Shown: in pieces, positions 55,634 through 64,000 of the stretch
Position numbering within the stretch: position 1 is the stretch's first letter
Layout: each line of letters opens with the position of its first letter
From: Corynebacterium canis
GTDB lineage: Bacteria; Actinomycetota; Actinomycetes; Mycobacteriales; Mycobacteriaceae
Direction: 5' to 3'
NCBI RefSeq assembly: GCF_030408595.1
Contig: NZ_CP047080.1
Span: 2,011,685-2,075,684 of the forward strand
DNA length: 64,000 nt
The notes under the pieces: generated by a model
Seen by the model: the letters and a program-made list of their open reading frames with translations, nothing else
Told to the model about the DNA's origin: nothing
The model's database searches: none
Made by a program: the position numbers and the translations under genes

Positions 55634-57157
55634 TTACTTCTTCGGCGGCTCCTCGGCCTTTTCTACCTTTGGCGCGACCTCGATCTTCGGGGCGGCCTCG
55701 ACCTTCGGTGCGACTTCGGTCACCGGGGGCGGGGTGTGCACGTCTTCGCCAAGCAGGTGCACGTGAATCATGTTCGTGTTGCCGGAGACTCCGGGCGGGG
55801 TGCCTGCGACCACGACCATCATGTCGTCGCGGTTGTACTCGTCCATGGCCAGCAGGGCTTCGTCAACCTCGTGCATCATCGAGTCGGTGTCGTGCACCCG
55901 CGGGCACAGGAAGGTTTGCGCGCCCCAGGATAGTGCGAGTTGGGAACGCACCGCTGGGTTCGGGGTGAATACCAGCAGCGGCAGGTGCGAATGCAAACGG
56001 GCCAGGCGGCGGGCGGTATCACCGGAGGTGGTGAAGGCCACCAGCGCGCGGGCGTTGAGGCGTTCCGCGATATCGCGGGCGGAGTAGGAGATCACGCCAC
56101 GCTTGGTGCGGGGGATGTGATTCAGCGGCGGGACTTCGCCCTGCGTCTCCGCGTATTTCACAATGCGGGACATGGTGCGCACCACGTTGATGGGGTCGCG
56201 GCCCACGGAGGTTTCGCCGGAAAGCATCACGGCGTCAGCACCGTCGAGCACGGCGTTTGCAACGTCGGAGGCCTCCGCGCGGGTGGGCCGGGAGTTTTCG
56301 ATCATAGAGTCCAACATTTGGGTGGCCACGATCACCGGCTTCGCGTTTTCGCGGGCGATTTGGATCGCCTGCTTTTGCACCAGCGGCACTTCTTCCAGCG
56401 GCACTTCCACGCCGAGGTCGCCGCGGGCGATCATGACGGCGTCGAACGCCAGGATGATTGCCTCGAGCGCTTCGACGGCTTCCGGCTTTTCCAGCTTGGC
56501 GATCACCGGAACGCGGCGGCCTTCCTCGTCCATGATCTTGTGCACCAGCTCGATATCGGAGGCGGCGCGGACGAAGGACAATGCGATAAAGTCCACGCCG
56601 AGCTTCAGCGCGAAGCGCAGGTCACGGATGTCTTTATCGGAAAGCGCAGGAACGGAAATATCCATGCCGGGCAGGGACACGCCCTTGTTGTTGGAGACCG
56701 GACCGCCTTCCACAACCTCGCACACCACATCGTTGCCTTCCACGCCTACGCACACGAGGCCGACCTTGCCGTCGTCCACAAGCAGGCGGTCGCCGGGCTT
56801 GGCATCCTTGGCCAGGTTCTTGTAGGTGGTGGATACTCGGTCGTGGGTACCTTGGATATCGTCGACCGTGATGCGCACGGTCTCACCGTTTTCCCAGACA
56901 GTCGCGCCATTGATAAAGCGCCCTAAGCGAATCTTCGGCCCCTGGAGGTCCGCCAGCACACCAACGGCGCGCCCGGTCAGATCGGTCGCTTCGCGAACCC
57001 ACTTGTAGTTTTGCTCATGGTCCGAATAGTCACCATGCGAGAAATTCAAACGGGCCACATCCATGCCTGCTTCAACGAGTTCGCGGATCCCATCCTCGCT
57101 GGCCACGGCCGGCCCCAGAGTACATACAATCTTGGTTCTTCTTTCCACGATCCCCAC
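55634..57157 (-). CDS. pyk: Pyruvate kinase with C-terminal extension
   Basis: Converts phosphoenolpyruvate and ADP to pyruvate and ATP. Core motifs: TKIVCTLGPAVAS near the N terminus, RLNFSHGDYSDH, DFIALSFVRAASD, VIAKLEKPEAVE with the catalytic lysine, MIARGDLGVEVPLEEV and ATQMLDSMIENSRPTRAEASDVANAVLDG. The length of about 507 residues exceeds the usual 470-480 because of a C-terminal tail of three APK(V/I)E repeats ending KAEEPPKK. The start is GTG at 57157 or 57148. It lies 152 bases after lgt, with a terminator in the gap, and is followed by a terminator. Confidence 0.97.
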   Translation of the reverse strand: MGIVERRTKIVCTLGPAVASEDGIRELVEAGMDVARLNFSHGDYSDHEQNYKWVREATDLTGRAVGVLADLQGPKIRLGRFINGATVWENGETVRITVDDIQGTHDRVSTTYKNLAKDAKPGDRLLVDDGKVGLVCVGVEGNDVVCEVVEGGPVSNNKGVSLPGMDISVPALSDKDIRDLRFALKLGVDFIALSFVRAASDIELVHKIMDEEGRRVPVIAKLEKPEAVEALEAIILAFDAVMIARGDLGVEVPLEEVPLVQKQAIQIARENAKPVIVATQMLDSMIENSRPTRAEASDVANAVLDGADAVMLSGETSVGRDPINVVRTMSRIVKYAETQGEVPPLNHIPRTKRGVISYSARDIAERLNARALVAFTTSGDTARRLARLHSHLPLLVFTPNPAVRSQLALSWGAQTFLCPRVHDTDSMMHEVDEALLAMDEYNRDDMMVVVAGTPPGVSGNTNMIHVHLLGEDVHTPPPVTEVAPKVEAAPKIEVAPKVEKAEEPPKK

Positions 57158-57265
57158 CCTAGTCCTTTTTCAGCTGGTAAAGCTACACGGCCAACGCACA
57201 CATTGTGCGCGTTATTGTTGGTGACCCCAAACACAACCCCCGTTATGCAGGCAGATTCAAAAACA

Positions 57266-57294
57266 GCCGGGCACGCAGAGGAGCGCTACCCGGC
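57266..57294 (-). terminator. Terminator after lgt
   Basis: On the minus strand GCCGGG and CCCGGC arms enclose 17 bases (57266-57294), followed by TGTTTTTG. It begins 16 bases after the lgt stop, so pyk probably has its own promoter. Confidence 0.7.
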
Positions 57295-57309
57295 ATTTGA
57301 TGTATCTGA

Positions 57310-58155
57310 TCACACCTTGGTTTCTCGCTGGCGTTTCATTAGGAAAAACGCCACAATTCCACCAAGTAGCAACGCCGCGGAAGTGATGGTGTTGATACGC
57401 AAGCCGAGGACAATGGTCGCGGCGTCGGTACGCATAAATTCGATGAAGAAGCGGCCCAGCGCGTAGCTGGCAACGTACAGCGCGAACACACGTCCGTTCG
57501 AAAGTTCGAACTTACGGTCGGCCCACAAGAGGAATAGGCACACGCCGACGTTCCACAGCAATTCGTACAGGAACGTCGGATGCACCGTGGCCATCACCTC
57601 GCCCGTGGAGTAACCGGTCAAAGGTGCGAATTTGCCGTCCGCGTCCACGCGATAGTAAATCTCCAGCGCCCACGGCACCGTGGTTTCGCGCCCATAGAGT
57701 TCCTGATTGAACCAGTTGCCCAGGCGACCGATACCTTGTGCGAGGACGATGCCGGGAGCCGCGGCGTCGGCAAGCGGGGCGAGCTTCAGCCCTTTGATGC
57801 GCATCATGACGGCGACGGCGGCCACCCCGAGCGCCACCGCCCCCATAATGCCTAGCCCGCCATTCGTAATTTTGAGCGCATCCACGGGGTTGCATGTGGC
57901 GCAGAAGTACTTATCATAATCCGTTGCCACGTGGTAGAGCCTGCCGCCGATGATTCCCGCAGGTACCGCCACCATCGCCGCGTCCATAACGACGTCCGCG
58001 CTTCCCCCGCGTGCCACGTATCGACGCCGCGTCAGCCACACCGCCACGAAAATACCCACGATGATGCATAGCGCATACGCTCGAATTGGTATGGGGCCGA
58101 GGTACCAAACCCCCTGCGGCGGCGAAGGAATTGCGGCCAATTGATCAACCATCAT
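57310..58155 (-). CDS. lgt: Prolipoprotein diacylglyceryl transferase Lgt
   Basis: Transfers diacylglycerol from phosphatidylglycerol to the lipobox cysteine of prolipoproteins. The protein of 281 residues starts [34 protein letters not shown] (58155 or 58152) and has seven membrane segments. Signature: [22 protein letters not shown] near residue 134, with the catalytic arginine-glycine block, and IGGRLYHV near 87 for the essential H/R region. It follows the TrpC-like gene by 13 bases. No strong ribosome site is visible, so the exact start is uncertain. Confidence 0.95.
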   Translation of the reverse strand: MMVDQLAAIPSPPQGVWYLGPIPIRAYALCIIVGIFVAVWLTRRRYVARGGSADVVMDAAMVAVPAGIIGGRLYHVATDYDKYFCATCNPVDALKITNGGLGIMGAVALGVAAVAVMMRIKGLKLAPLADAAAPGIVLAQGIGRLGNWFNQELYGRETTVPWALEIYYRVDADGKFAPLTGYSTGEVMATVHPTFLYELLWNVGVCLFLLWADRKFELSNGRVFALYVASYALGRFFIEFMRTDAATIVLGLRINTITSAALLLGGIVAFFLMKRQRETKV

Positions 58156-58168
58156 TGTTGAAAGTCTA

Positions 58169-58978
58169 CTAGCGTGACGCAGGACACGAAGGATGTTGCC
58201 CCGCTGCCACAAGCTTGCGACACACCTCCACCGGATCGGCTGAGGTGACGAGGTTTTCGCCGATCACCACGGCGTCGGCACCCACCCCCGCGTAGCTCAT
58301 CAGATCGAGCGGGGTACGCACCCCCGACAACGCCACTCGAACAACTCCGCGAGGCAACCCGGGGGCGATCTCCGCGAAAGTCTCGCGGTTCACCTCCAGC
58401 GTCGCAATATCCCGCGCGTTCACCCCGATCACCCGCGCCCCCGCCGCAATGGCCCGCGTCGCCTCCTCCGGCGTGCGCACCTCCAGCAACGCCACCATCC
58501 CCAAAGACTGCGCCCGATCCAGCAACGCCTCCAATCGGGACTGCTCAAGGGCCACAACAAGTAAGGGAACCACGTCCGCCCCGTACGCGCGCGCCTCATG
58601 GATCTGGTAGGGGTCAACGATAAAATCGCGGCACATCACCGGCACCTGGACGGCGTCACGCACCCGCCGCAAATCCTCCAACGAACCGTGAAATCTTCGC
58701 CGCTCCGTCTGGCAGCCAATCAAACGCGCGCCCCCGGATTCGAACTTTTGTGCAAGGACCTCTGGAGCGTCGATCTCGGCGATAATGCCCTTCGGCGGCA
58801 TGGCGCGTTTAATCTCCGCGATCACGCCGCAACCTGTCGCGTGAAGCGCCGCCAACGCGTCCCGCGGCGGTTCCACATCGTAGGAACGGGCCTTGATTTC
58901 GGAGAACGGGACGCGTGACTTGCGGGCCGCTACATCCTCGGCTGCGCCCGCGATGATCCGGTTAAACACCGACGTCAT
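58169..58978 (-). CDS. TrpC-like protein with altered active site
   Basis: A 269-residue (beta/alpha)8 protein clearly homologous to indole-3-glycerol phosphate synthase ([45 protein letters not shown]). Numbering from the Sulfolobus enzyme, Glu51, Lys53, Glu159 and Asn180 correspond to Glu55, Lys57, Glu166 and Asn187 here. But Lys110 (in RKDF) is Arg117 (CRDF), Glu210 (in AESGV) is Leu217 (ALSGV), and KRASPSKG is KRAMPPKG. Loss of two catalytic residues argues against normal synthase activity. The gene sits between a Trp-associated membrane protein gene and lgt, away from a trp operon. The true TrpC is presumably elsewhere. Function unknown. Confidence 0.8.
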   Translation of the reverse strand: MTSVFNRIIAGAAEDVAARKSRVPFSEIKARSYDVEPPRDALAALHATGCGVIAEIKRAMPPKGIIAEIDAPEVLAQKFESGGARLIGCQTERRRFHGSLEDLRRVRDAVQVPVMCRDFIVDPYQIHEARAYGADVVPLLVVALEQSRLEALLDRAQSLGMVALLEVRTPEEATRAIAAGARVIGVNARDIATLEVNRETFAEIAPGLPRGVVRVALSGVRTPLDLMSYAGVGADAVVIGENLVTSADPVEVCRKLVAAGQHPSCPASR

Positions 58979-59055
58979 GGCGATCCCTTTCCTCTTGCAT
59001 TACAGGCTAGTTGTGCAAGCTGGTTCACCGGAAATTACGCAGCTAAAAGCTAAAT

Positions 59056-59697
59056 CTATTTCGGATCGATATCGGTCGAATCGAGGTCGGTGGGATCCAC
59101 GTCGGCGTCCAGCGCGTCCCACAATACGCGGCCGGAATCGGGGGCCTCCGCTAGATCCTGCTCCAAGCGCTCGTGGCGGCTGCTGGTGCGCTCATACGTG
59201 TGTGACTTGGCAGTGTCCACGCCTGGGCGCATGGCCAACAGCACCCCGCCGAACAGCGCGACGCCGCAGGCGACAAAGGCGAGCGCGGGGCCAAGCACGT
59301 GCACGTCCGCGCCGGTCACCTCCGCCCATGGGGAGATCATCACCGGCGCCTGGGTGCGTTCCGTGGCGGCCCCGGAAGTCAAGATATTTTTGGCGCGGGC
59401 CAGGTCAGGCTGCCCGGCGAGCAGCACCAATGGCTGCCAGCTGGCGGCCACGGCGGCGAGTGCCCCCACGATGCCGATAATGCGGCGGGCGGTGCGACGC
59501 AGCACGAGCCCGGCGACCATCGCGGCGAGCAAAACCAGGGCGAGTGCGGTGAGCTCCGTCGACCACACCGCCCCCACGAGGTCCTGGGTGCTTTCGCCGG
59601 ACTTATCATCGAACACATTAACGGTTAGCCACGGGAGCCGGGACACGCCCCACAGGGCTGCGCCGCCGAGGCCTAAAAAGACAGCCGCGATACGCAT
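59056..59697 (-). CDS. Trp-region membrane protein (TIGR02234-like)
   Basis: A 213-residue actinobacterial membrane protein of the family often found beside trp and his genes. Four hydrophobic segments: AAVFLGLGGAALWGV, LTALALVLLAAMVAGLVL, IIGIVGALAAVAASW and VLGPALAFVACGVALFGGVLL, with LPWLTVNVFDDKSGE in the first loop. The C-terminal 55 residues are acidic and probably cytoplasmic. The start overlaps the hisI stop by one base (TGATG). Function unknown; the family is only defined by conservation and neighbourhood. Confidence 0.85.
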   Translation of the reverse strand: MRIAAVFLGLGGAALWGVSRLPWLTVNVFDDKSGESTQDLVGAVWSTELTALALVLLAAMVAGLVLRRTARRIIGIVGALAAVAASWQPLVLLAGQPDLARAKNILTSGAATERTQAPVMISPWAEVTGADVHVLGPALAFVACGVALFGGVLLAMRPGVDTAKSHTYERTSSRHERLEQDLAEAPDSGRVLWDALDADVDPTDLDSTDIDPK

Positions 59698-60059
59698 CAG
59701 GCAAGCTCCAAGTGCCGATCATCGAAACAGGTACGGCTCCCAGTGTGGCACGCCGCGCCCGTTTGATGAACTTGCAGCAGCACGGTGTCCCCATCGCAAT
59801 CCAAACTTGCCGACACCACCCGCTGCACGTGCCCCGAGATCAGGCCCTTAATCCAATACTCCTGCCGCGAACGGGAATAGTACGTGCCGCGCCGAGTGGC
59901 CAAGGTAAACGCAAGCGCGTGCGAATCCATCCAGGCCATCATGAGCACCTCGTGGGTTTCCGCCGCCTGCACGATGGCGGGCACCAACCCGGCATCATTA
60001 AAACGTACTTTCGCCGCGATTGCGGGGGCGAGCTCGTAGTCCGCGGGGTTATCGCTCAT
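59697..60059 (-). CDS. hisI: Phosphoribosyl-AMP cyclohydrolase HisI
   Basis: Opens the adenine ring of phosphoribosyl-AMP, the third step of histidine synthesis. The protein of 120 residues starts [21 protein letters not shown], overlapping the hisF stop by one base, and has [36 protein letters not shown] and the zinc/magnesium ligands in [28 protein letters not shown]. Length and motifs are standard for the monofunctional cyclohydrolase. Coupled to hisF before it and to the membrane protein after it. Confidence 0.97.
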   Translation of the reverse strand: MSDNPADYELAPAIAAKVRFNDAGLVPAIVQAAETHEVLMMAWMDSHALAFTLATRRGTYYSRSRQEYWIKGLISGHVQRVVSASLDCDGDTVLLQVHQTGAACHTGSRTCFDDRHLELA

Positions 60060-60829
60060 CACAGGCGCACCTCGTACCCAGCCTCCGCCAGCGCCCGTTT
60101 GCACTCCGCGATGGTGACCTCCTGAAAGTGGAATATCGACGCCGCGAGCACGGCGTCCGCACCCGCCGCCACGGCCGGCGGGAAATGTTCCGCCTTGCCC
60201 GCACCCCCGGAAGCAATGATCGGGATCCGTACCGCCTCGCGCACCTTTTCGGTGAGTTCGATATCAAACCCTTCTTTGGTGCCGTCGCCATCCATGGAGT
60301 TCAGCAGGATCTCCCCCACCCCGAGCTCCGCGCCGCGGCGCGCCCATTCGACGGCATCCAGGCCTGTCCCGCGGGAACCGCCGTGGGTGGTCACCTCGAA
60401 ACCGCTCGGCATGCCGGGGGCGCGGCGGGCATCCACGCTAAGCACCACGCACTGGGCGCCGAACCGTTCCGATAGTTCGCGCAATAGTTCGGGGCGTGCA
60501 ATGGCCGAGGTATTCACGCTGATCTTGTCCGCACCGGCACGCAACAATTCGTCGGCATCCGCCACGCTGCGCACGCCACCGCCCACAGTCAATGGGATAA
60601 ACACCTGCTCGGCTGTTCGACGCACCACTTCCAGCATGGTTCCCCGCCCCGCCTTGGAAGCGCTCACGTCAAGGAACGTGAGTTCGTCGGCCCCGGCGGC
60701 GTCGTAACGCGCGGCGAGTTCCACCGGATCGCCTGCATCGCGCAGGTTTTCAAAATTTACGCCCTTGACCACGCGGCCATTGTCCACGTCCAAACACGGG
60801 ATCACCCGCACTGCCACTGCCATGGCCAC
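60059..60829 (-). CDS. hisF: Imidazole glycerol phosphate synthase HisF
   Basis: Cyclase subunit that, with HisH, forms imidazole glycerol phosphate and AICAR. The 256-residue barrel has the first catalytic aspartate in [20 protein letters not shown], phosphate-binding GGGVRS near residue 84, the second catalytic aspartate in [10 protein letters not shown] and [13 protein letters not shown] near 222. The start is ATG 60829 or two codons later. It lies 16 bases after the inositol-phosphatase family gene and overlaps hisI by one base. Confidence 0.97.
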   Translation of the reverse strand: MAMAVAVRVIPCLDVDNGRVVKGVNFENLRDAGDPVELAARYDAAGADELTFLDVSASKAGRGTMLEVVRRTAEQVFIPLTVGGGVRSVADADELLRAGADKISVNTSAIARPELLRELSERFGAQCVVLSVDARRAPGMPSGFEVTTHGGSRGTGLDAVEWARRGAELGVGEILLNSMDGDGTKEGFDIELTEKVREAVRIPIIASGGAGKAEHFPPAVAAGADAVLAASIFHFQEVTIAECKRALAEAGYEVRL

Positions 60830-60845
60830 ACGCTCCTTATAACGG

Positions 60846-61631
60846 TTAGGATTCCAACGCTCTGATCGTACTCAGGATCGACTCGTGCACCGCACGGGTG
60901 CCCGCCACCAGGCCCTGCGACGCGGGATGCCACTGTTCACCGTGGAGATCCGTGACGCGGCCGCCCGCCGCCTGAATCGCCAACACACCCGCCGCGTTAT
61001 CCCAAACATATGGGCTAAACGTGACCGCGCCAGCGAAAATGCCCAACGCGGTAAAGGCGAGGTCGATCCCCACGGAACCGGTCACCCGCAGGCGCGGGTA
61101 TTGCATCGCCACCTTGGCCAATAGGTTGTGGCGCAGCAGGGTGGGAAAGGTCGAATTCACCGGAGACACGATCGACCCAAACGCGATCGGCGCCACCAAC
61201 GGCGGCTGATCCTCCAGCTTCGGCTGCGGGCGCCCATTCAAAAACAGTGGCGAACCCTCAAAGGCGCACAAACGTTTGCCCAGCAGCGGCAATGAGATCA
61301 CCGACACCACCGGCCTACCCGCCAGCAGCAGCGCCACCAGGATCGCGCACATGGGGCTGCCCGCCGAATAATTCGAGGTGCCGTCGATCGGGTCCACCAC
61401 CCACACCGCGTCCGCGCAAAGGTTGCCGCCGGCCTCCTCGCCAAACACGGGGATGCCGGTGTGCAGGGTCAATAATTGGCGCAATAAATGTTCGATTTCA
61501 AGGTCGGCTACGGTTGCGAAATCGCCGCCGGGTTTGGTTACCTCCGGCTGCGCACCAATACGCGCAACGAAAACACGTTCGGCTTCATCTACGATCGCTT
61601 CCGCGACGGCAAGGAGTTCGCGCGCGTCCAT
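60846..61631 (-). CDS. Inositol monophosphatase family protein
   Basis: A 261-residue metal-dependent phosphatase. Motifs: VFGEEAGG near residue 63, [17 protein letters not shown] near 76 with the metal-binding aspartates and threonine, and [22 protein letters not shown] near 208. In corynebacteria this gene between hisA and hisF is called impA; histidinol-phosphate phosphatase (HisN) of actinobacteria belongs to the same superfamily, so either inositol monophosphate or histidinol phosphate is possible. It lies four bases after hisA, in the his operon. Confidence 0.9.
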   Translation of the reverse strand: MDARELLAVAEAIVDEAERVFVARIGAQPEVTKPGGDFATVADLEIEHLLRQLLTLHTGIPVFGEEAGGNLCADAVWVVDPIDGTSNYSAGSPMCAILVALLLAGRPVVSVISLPLLGKRLCAFEGSPLFLNGRPQPKLEDQPPLVAPIAFGSIVSPVNSTFPTLLRHNLLAKVAMQYPRLRVTGSVGIDLAFTALGIFAGAVTFSPYVWDNAAGVLAIQAAGGRVTDLHGEQWHPASQGLVAGTRAVHESILSTIRALES

Positions 61632-61635
61632 ATGC

Positions 61636-62370
61636 CTACTTGCCTACTGCCGCGAGTGCTTCCGCGAGGGTAAACCGCCCTTCATAGAGCGCTTTCCCGA
61701 TAATCACCGAATCGATACCCTCCGCCACATACTTGGACACCTCGATCACATCCGCCAGCGTGGCAATGCCCCCGGAAGCCACGATCGGCGCGTCCGTCGC
61801 CGCCGCCACATCACGAAGCAAATCAATGTTCGGTCCCGCAAGGGTGCCATCCTTAGACACGTCCGTGACCACAAAGCGCGAACAGCCTTGGGAATCCAGG
61901 CGCTCCAGCACTTCCCACAGGTCACCGCCGTCGGACACCCAGCCATTGCCGCGCGTGCGCCACTGCCCATCGATCAGGCGCACGTCCAAGCCCACCGCCA
62001 CGCGATCGCCGTAACGTTCGATGGCGCTTCGGCACCATTCCGGATGCTCCAATGCCGCGGTGCCGATATTGACGCGCCGCGCCCCCGTAGCAAGCGCACG
62101 TTCCAGCGAAGCATCGTCGCGGATACCCCCGGTGAGCTCGACGTGAATATCCAACCGGCCCACAACTTCGGCCATAAGTTCGTGATTCGAACCGCGGTTA
62201 AAGGCGGCGTCAAGATCCACGAAATGCAGCCATTGCGCGCCCTGGTCCTGCCAATTCAGCGCGGCCTCCAGCGGCGTTCCGTACACAGTTTCGCTGCCTG
62301 CCTCGCCCTGATGGAGGCGCACCGCCTGACCATCAACGACATCAACGGCTGGGAGAAGTGTGAGACTCAT
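61636..62370 (-). CDS. hisA: ProFAR isomerase HisA
   Basis: Isomerises N'-(5'-phosphoribosyl)formimino-AICAR ribonucleotide. In several actinobacteria lacking trpF the same enzyme (PriA) also serves tryptophan synthesis; corynebacteria normally have trpCF. The 244-residue barrel has [21 protein letters not shown] with the first catalytic aspartate, ELTGGIRDD near residue 78, [15 protein letters not shown] with the second aspartate and [12 protein letters not shown]. It lies between hisH (18-base gap) and the phosphatase gene. Confidence 0.96.
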   Translation of the reverse strand: MSLTLLPAVDVVDGQAVRLHQGEAGSETVYGTPLEAALNWQDQGAQWLHFVDLDAAFNRGSNHELMAEVVGRLDIHVELTGGIRDDASLERALATGARRVNIGTAALEHPEWCRSAIERYGDRVAVGLDVRLIDGQWRTRGNGWVSDGGDLWEVLERLDSQGCSRFVVTDVSKDGTLAGPNIDLLRDVAAATDAPIVASGGIATLADVIEVSKYVAEGIDSVIIGKALYEGRFTLAEALAAVGK

Positions 62371-62388
62371 GGCCTTAAAGTGTAGTCG

Positions 62389-63021
62389 CTAAAAGCTTGC
62401 CAACCAGTTCCGCAGCAGCTTTTGCCCCGTTTCGGAGGATTTTTCCGGGTGAAATTGCGTAGCCCACAACGGACCATTTTCCACGGCCGCCACGAAATCA
62501 CACCCGTGCGTCGCCCACGTCACCAGTGGCGGGGTGGTCAGCCCATCCTCCGCAAACTCCCACGTGCGCACCCCATACGAATGCACGAAATAGAAACGCT
62601 CCGTCGGCGCGATCCCCGCAAACATTTGCGAACCTTGTGGGGCGCGCACGGTGTTCCAGCCCATGTGCGGCAATACCGCGGCGTCGAGACGCGTGACGAC
62701 GCCCGGCCACTCGCCGCAGCCAGCCGCGTCAACGCCGTGCTCCACTCCATGCTCGAATAGAATCTGCATTCCCACGCAAATCCCCAATACCGGGCGACCG
62801 CCCGCGAGCCGCTCCCCGATCATGCGGGCACCCTGCACTCGGTGCAAGCCCTCCATGCACGCCGCAAAAGCCCCCACGCCTGGGACCAGTAAACCATCTG
62901 CGGCGAGAACCTCTTTGGGATCGTGCGTCACCTTCACCCGAGCGCCCGCTTGTGCTACCGCGCGTGCGGCAGATCGAATATTTCCGGAACCGTAATCAAG
63001 CACGGCGACAGTCGTTGACAT
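62389..63021 (-). CDS. hisH: Imidazole glycerol phosphate synthase HisH
   Basis: Glutaminase subunit that feeds ammonia to HisF. The 210-residue class-I amidotransferase has [13 protein letters not shown] at the N terminus, the nucleophile cysteine in [16 protein letters not shown] near residue 80, and the His-Glu pair in [17 protein letters not shown] near 192. All triad residues are present. First gene after the 412-base repeat-bearing gap that separates it from the small membrane protein gene. Confidence 0.97.
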   Translation of the reverse strand: MSTTVAVLDYGSGNIRSAARAVAQAGARVKVTHDPKEVLAADGLLVPGVGAFAACMEGLHRVQGARMIGERLAGGRPVLGICVGMQILFEHGVEHGVDAAGCGEWPGVVTRLDAAVLPHMGWNTVRAPQGSQMFAGIAPTERFYFVHSYGVRTWEFAEDGLTTPPLVTWATHGCDFVAAVENGPLWATQFHPEKSSETGQKLLRNWLASF

Positions 63022-63115
63022 GACTGAAAGTGTAGCGTGCGCTTAGGTTGCATACGCCGTCGAGCCCTGGCTAGCGCTAGAGTTTGGCCCGACGGAAAAA
63101 GGTTGCGCACTTCAC

Positions 63116-63161
63116 ATGAAATTTTTTACACACGAAATCGGATTTCTGTGTAATTTTCATC
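63116..63161. repeat. Palindrome related to the 100-bp repeat
   Basis: Core TTACACACGAAATC then GGATTTCTGTGTAA (63126-63153) is nearly perfect, extended outward by ATGAAA and TTTTCAT. It shares TTTTTTACA, GAAATC and TGTGTAA with the 100-bp element, 28 bases from copy 2. Confidence 0.75.
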
Positions 63162-63180
63162 GCTCCGGGGCGCTCTGGAG

Positions 63181-63279
63181 GCCCTGCCGCGATATTTTTT
63201 ACACAGATTTCTGGATTTTGATGTAAAAAATATCGGTAGACACCGTTCAACTCCCGTTTGGGGAAAGGTTGCGGGCAAC
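63181..63279 (-). repeat. 100-bp dispersed repeat, copy 2
   Basis: Inverted, nearly identical copy of 55458-55557, with the same GAGTTGAACGGTGTCTACC lead, 12-base ATATTTTTTACA/TGTAAAAAATAT arms and GCGGCAGG end. Differences are confined mainly to the segment after GCAACCTTTC. Confidence 0.9.
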
Positions 63280-63433
63280 GCGATGAGCTGGGATAACGGC
63301 GTTCGGAGCATTTCGGCAATGGTTTTAATAAGGGTAGCGGTTTTCAAGGCCGCAGCGGGGCTCCTGCGGCGGCACAGCAAAATGCGGGCAGGAAAGTATT
63401 GGCCGCAAAGCTATTATGTGCGGTCCGCCCAGC

Positions 63434-63601
63434 CTACCGAGCGCCCAATAACCACAGCAGCGCCGCCGCCCCGGCAAGCGCCGAAAGGATGCCAAGCAGG
63501 AACGTAAACAAACGATGTTCAGCCTGGTAGGCGGACCAAGTTCCGCCCGCCAACAGCCCGGAAATAGCAAACAGCAGGTAGATCAGCCAGGAATATTCCA
63601 C
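63434..63601 (-). CDS. 55-residue membrane protein after hisB
   Basis: Starts with GTG directly after the hisB TAG (TAGGTG) and encodes MEYSWLIYLLFAISGLLAGG...LGILSALAGAAALLWLLGAR, with two membrane helices and a short loop (TWSAYQAEHRLF). The zero-base spacing to hisB and the coherent hydrophobic pattern support a real gene, probably translated by coupling. No family recognised. Confidence 0.65.
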   Translation of the reverse strand: MEYSWLIYLLFAISGLLAGGTWSAYQAEHRLFTFLLGILSALAGAAALLWLLGAR

Positions 63602-64000
63602 CTAGAGCGAGCCTTTGGTAGAGGGAATGCCCGTCACGCGGGGATCAGGTTCCGTGGCGGCACGCAGCGCCCGCGCCACCGCCTTGTATTCCGCCTCGGT
63701 GATGTGGTGCGGATCGCGGCCATAGTGGCAGCGCACATGCAAGGCGATGCGCGCATTCCCGGCCAGGGTTTCAAAAAAGTGTTCGTTGATCACGGTGGCG
63801 TAGTGGCCGCCGATCACAGCGGTGAGCATTTGGGGCGGCTCGCCGGTGATCACAAAGTATGGGCGACCGGAAACGTCCACGATGGCCTCACACAACGCTT
63901 CGTCCATGGGGAGCTGGCAGGAACCGAAGCGTCGAATGCCTTTTTTATCGCCGAGCGCTTGATTGATCGCCTGTCCGAGCACAATGCCGGTGTCCTCGAC
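63602..64000 (-). CDS. hisB: Imidazoleglycerol-phosphate dehydratase, 3' part
   Basis: The last 132 residues of HisB, dehydrating imidazole glycerol phosphate to imidazole acetol phosphate. The 5' part lies outside the window. Visible blocks: [81 protein letters not shown], where HH..E binds manganese, and a terminal PSTKGSL typical of complete HisB proteins. It precedes the 55-residue membrane protein gene without a gap. Confidence 0.96.
   Translation of the reverse strand, partial: VEDTGIVLGQAINQALGDKKGIRRFGSCQLPMDEALCEAIVDVSGRPYFVITGEPPQMLTAVIGGHYATVINEHFFETLAGNARIALHVRCHYGRDPHHITEAEYKAVARALRAATEPDPRVTGIPSTKGSL

Larger units (their letters stand above)
63022..63433. other. Intergenic spacer with palindromic repeats
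   Basis: A 412-base gap before hisH, holding the second copy of the 100-bp repeat and a related palindrome. The hisH promoter probably lies in the first 90 bases upstream of its start. Confidence 0.6.

Overview
The window reads as a stretch of Corynebacterium chromosome of moderately high GC. The glutamate dehydrogenase resembles the C. glutamicum enzyme almost residue for residue as I remember it. The backbone order trmD-rimM-rpsP / ffh-glnD-glnK-amtB / ftsY / smc / acyP-mutM-rnc-yceD-sepIVA / gdhA / glgP / pyk-lgt / his genes is corynebacterial, and two copies of the AmtR operator motif lie upstream of amtB. No rRNA, tRNA or CRISPR array was recognised.

Layout. 1-3800: a transposase pair (IS3-like) cut by the window edge, whose insertion has removed the 5' end of one of two tandem paralogous genes for probably membrane-anchored propeller-like proteins. 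3797-5732: rpsP-rimM-trmD. 5951-8508: a UPF0324 exporter, a repeat-bearing spacer and two small unknown genes. 8813-14836: the nitrogen and SRP block ffh, glnD, glnK, amtB plus an unusual second PII gene. 15410-18015: an orphan protein convergent with ftsY. 18700-31638: an accessory-looking island between ftsY and smc, holding a 1,159-residue protein of unknown function and, on the other strand, a tight seven-gene operon (three glycosyltransferases, an ABC exporter, two kinase-fold proteins, UDP-glucose dehydrogenase). 31635-35803: smc and a HAD phosphatase. 35804-39810: a dense block of dispersed repeats, a nuclease-like protein and a two-gene secreted/membrane operon behind an operator-like palindrome. 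39819-44533: sepIVA-like, yceD, rnc, mutM, an AGCS symporter and acyP. 44800-48162: gdhA, a secreted lipase and a glycerate-kinase-like protein. 48163-49063: repeats. 49064-55372: a membrane protein, a small unknown, a GalT-like protein, an M20 hydrolase and glgP. 55634-64000: pyk, lgt, a TrpC-like protein, a Trp-associated membrane protein, hisI, hisF, an inositol-phosphatase family protein, hisA, hisH, a 55-residue membrane protein and the 3' part of hisB.

How the genes work together. amtB, glnK and glnD form the AmtR-controlled ammonium uptake and sensing unit, with gdhA as an ammonium-assimilating enzyme elsewhere in the window. The his genes make a nearly complete late histidine pathway. 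The seven-gene operon most probably builds and exports an unknown glucuronate-containing glycan or glycolipid, and is the best candidate here for an undescribed system. Other points worth attention are a TrpC-like protein lacking two catalytic residues, the second PII protein, a family of dispersed palindromic repeats built on ATCTGCCTGAGGCAGAT, and a near-identical 100-bp repeat in opposite orientation at 55.5 and 63.2 kb.
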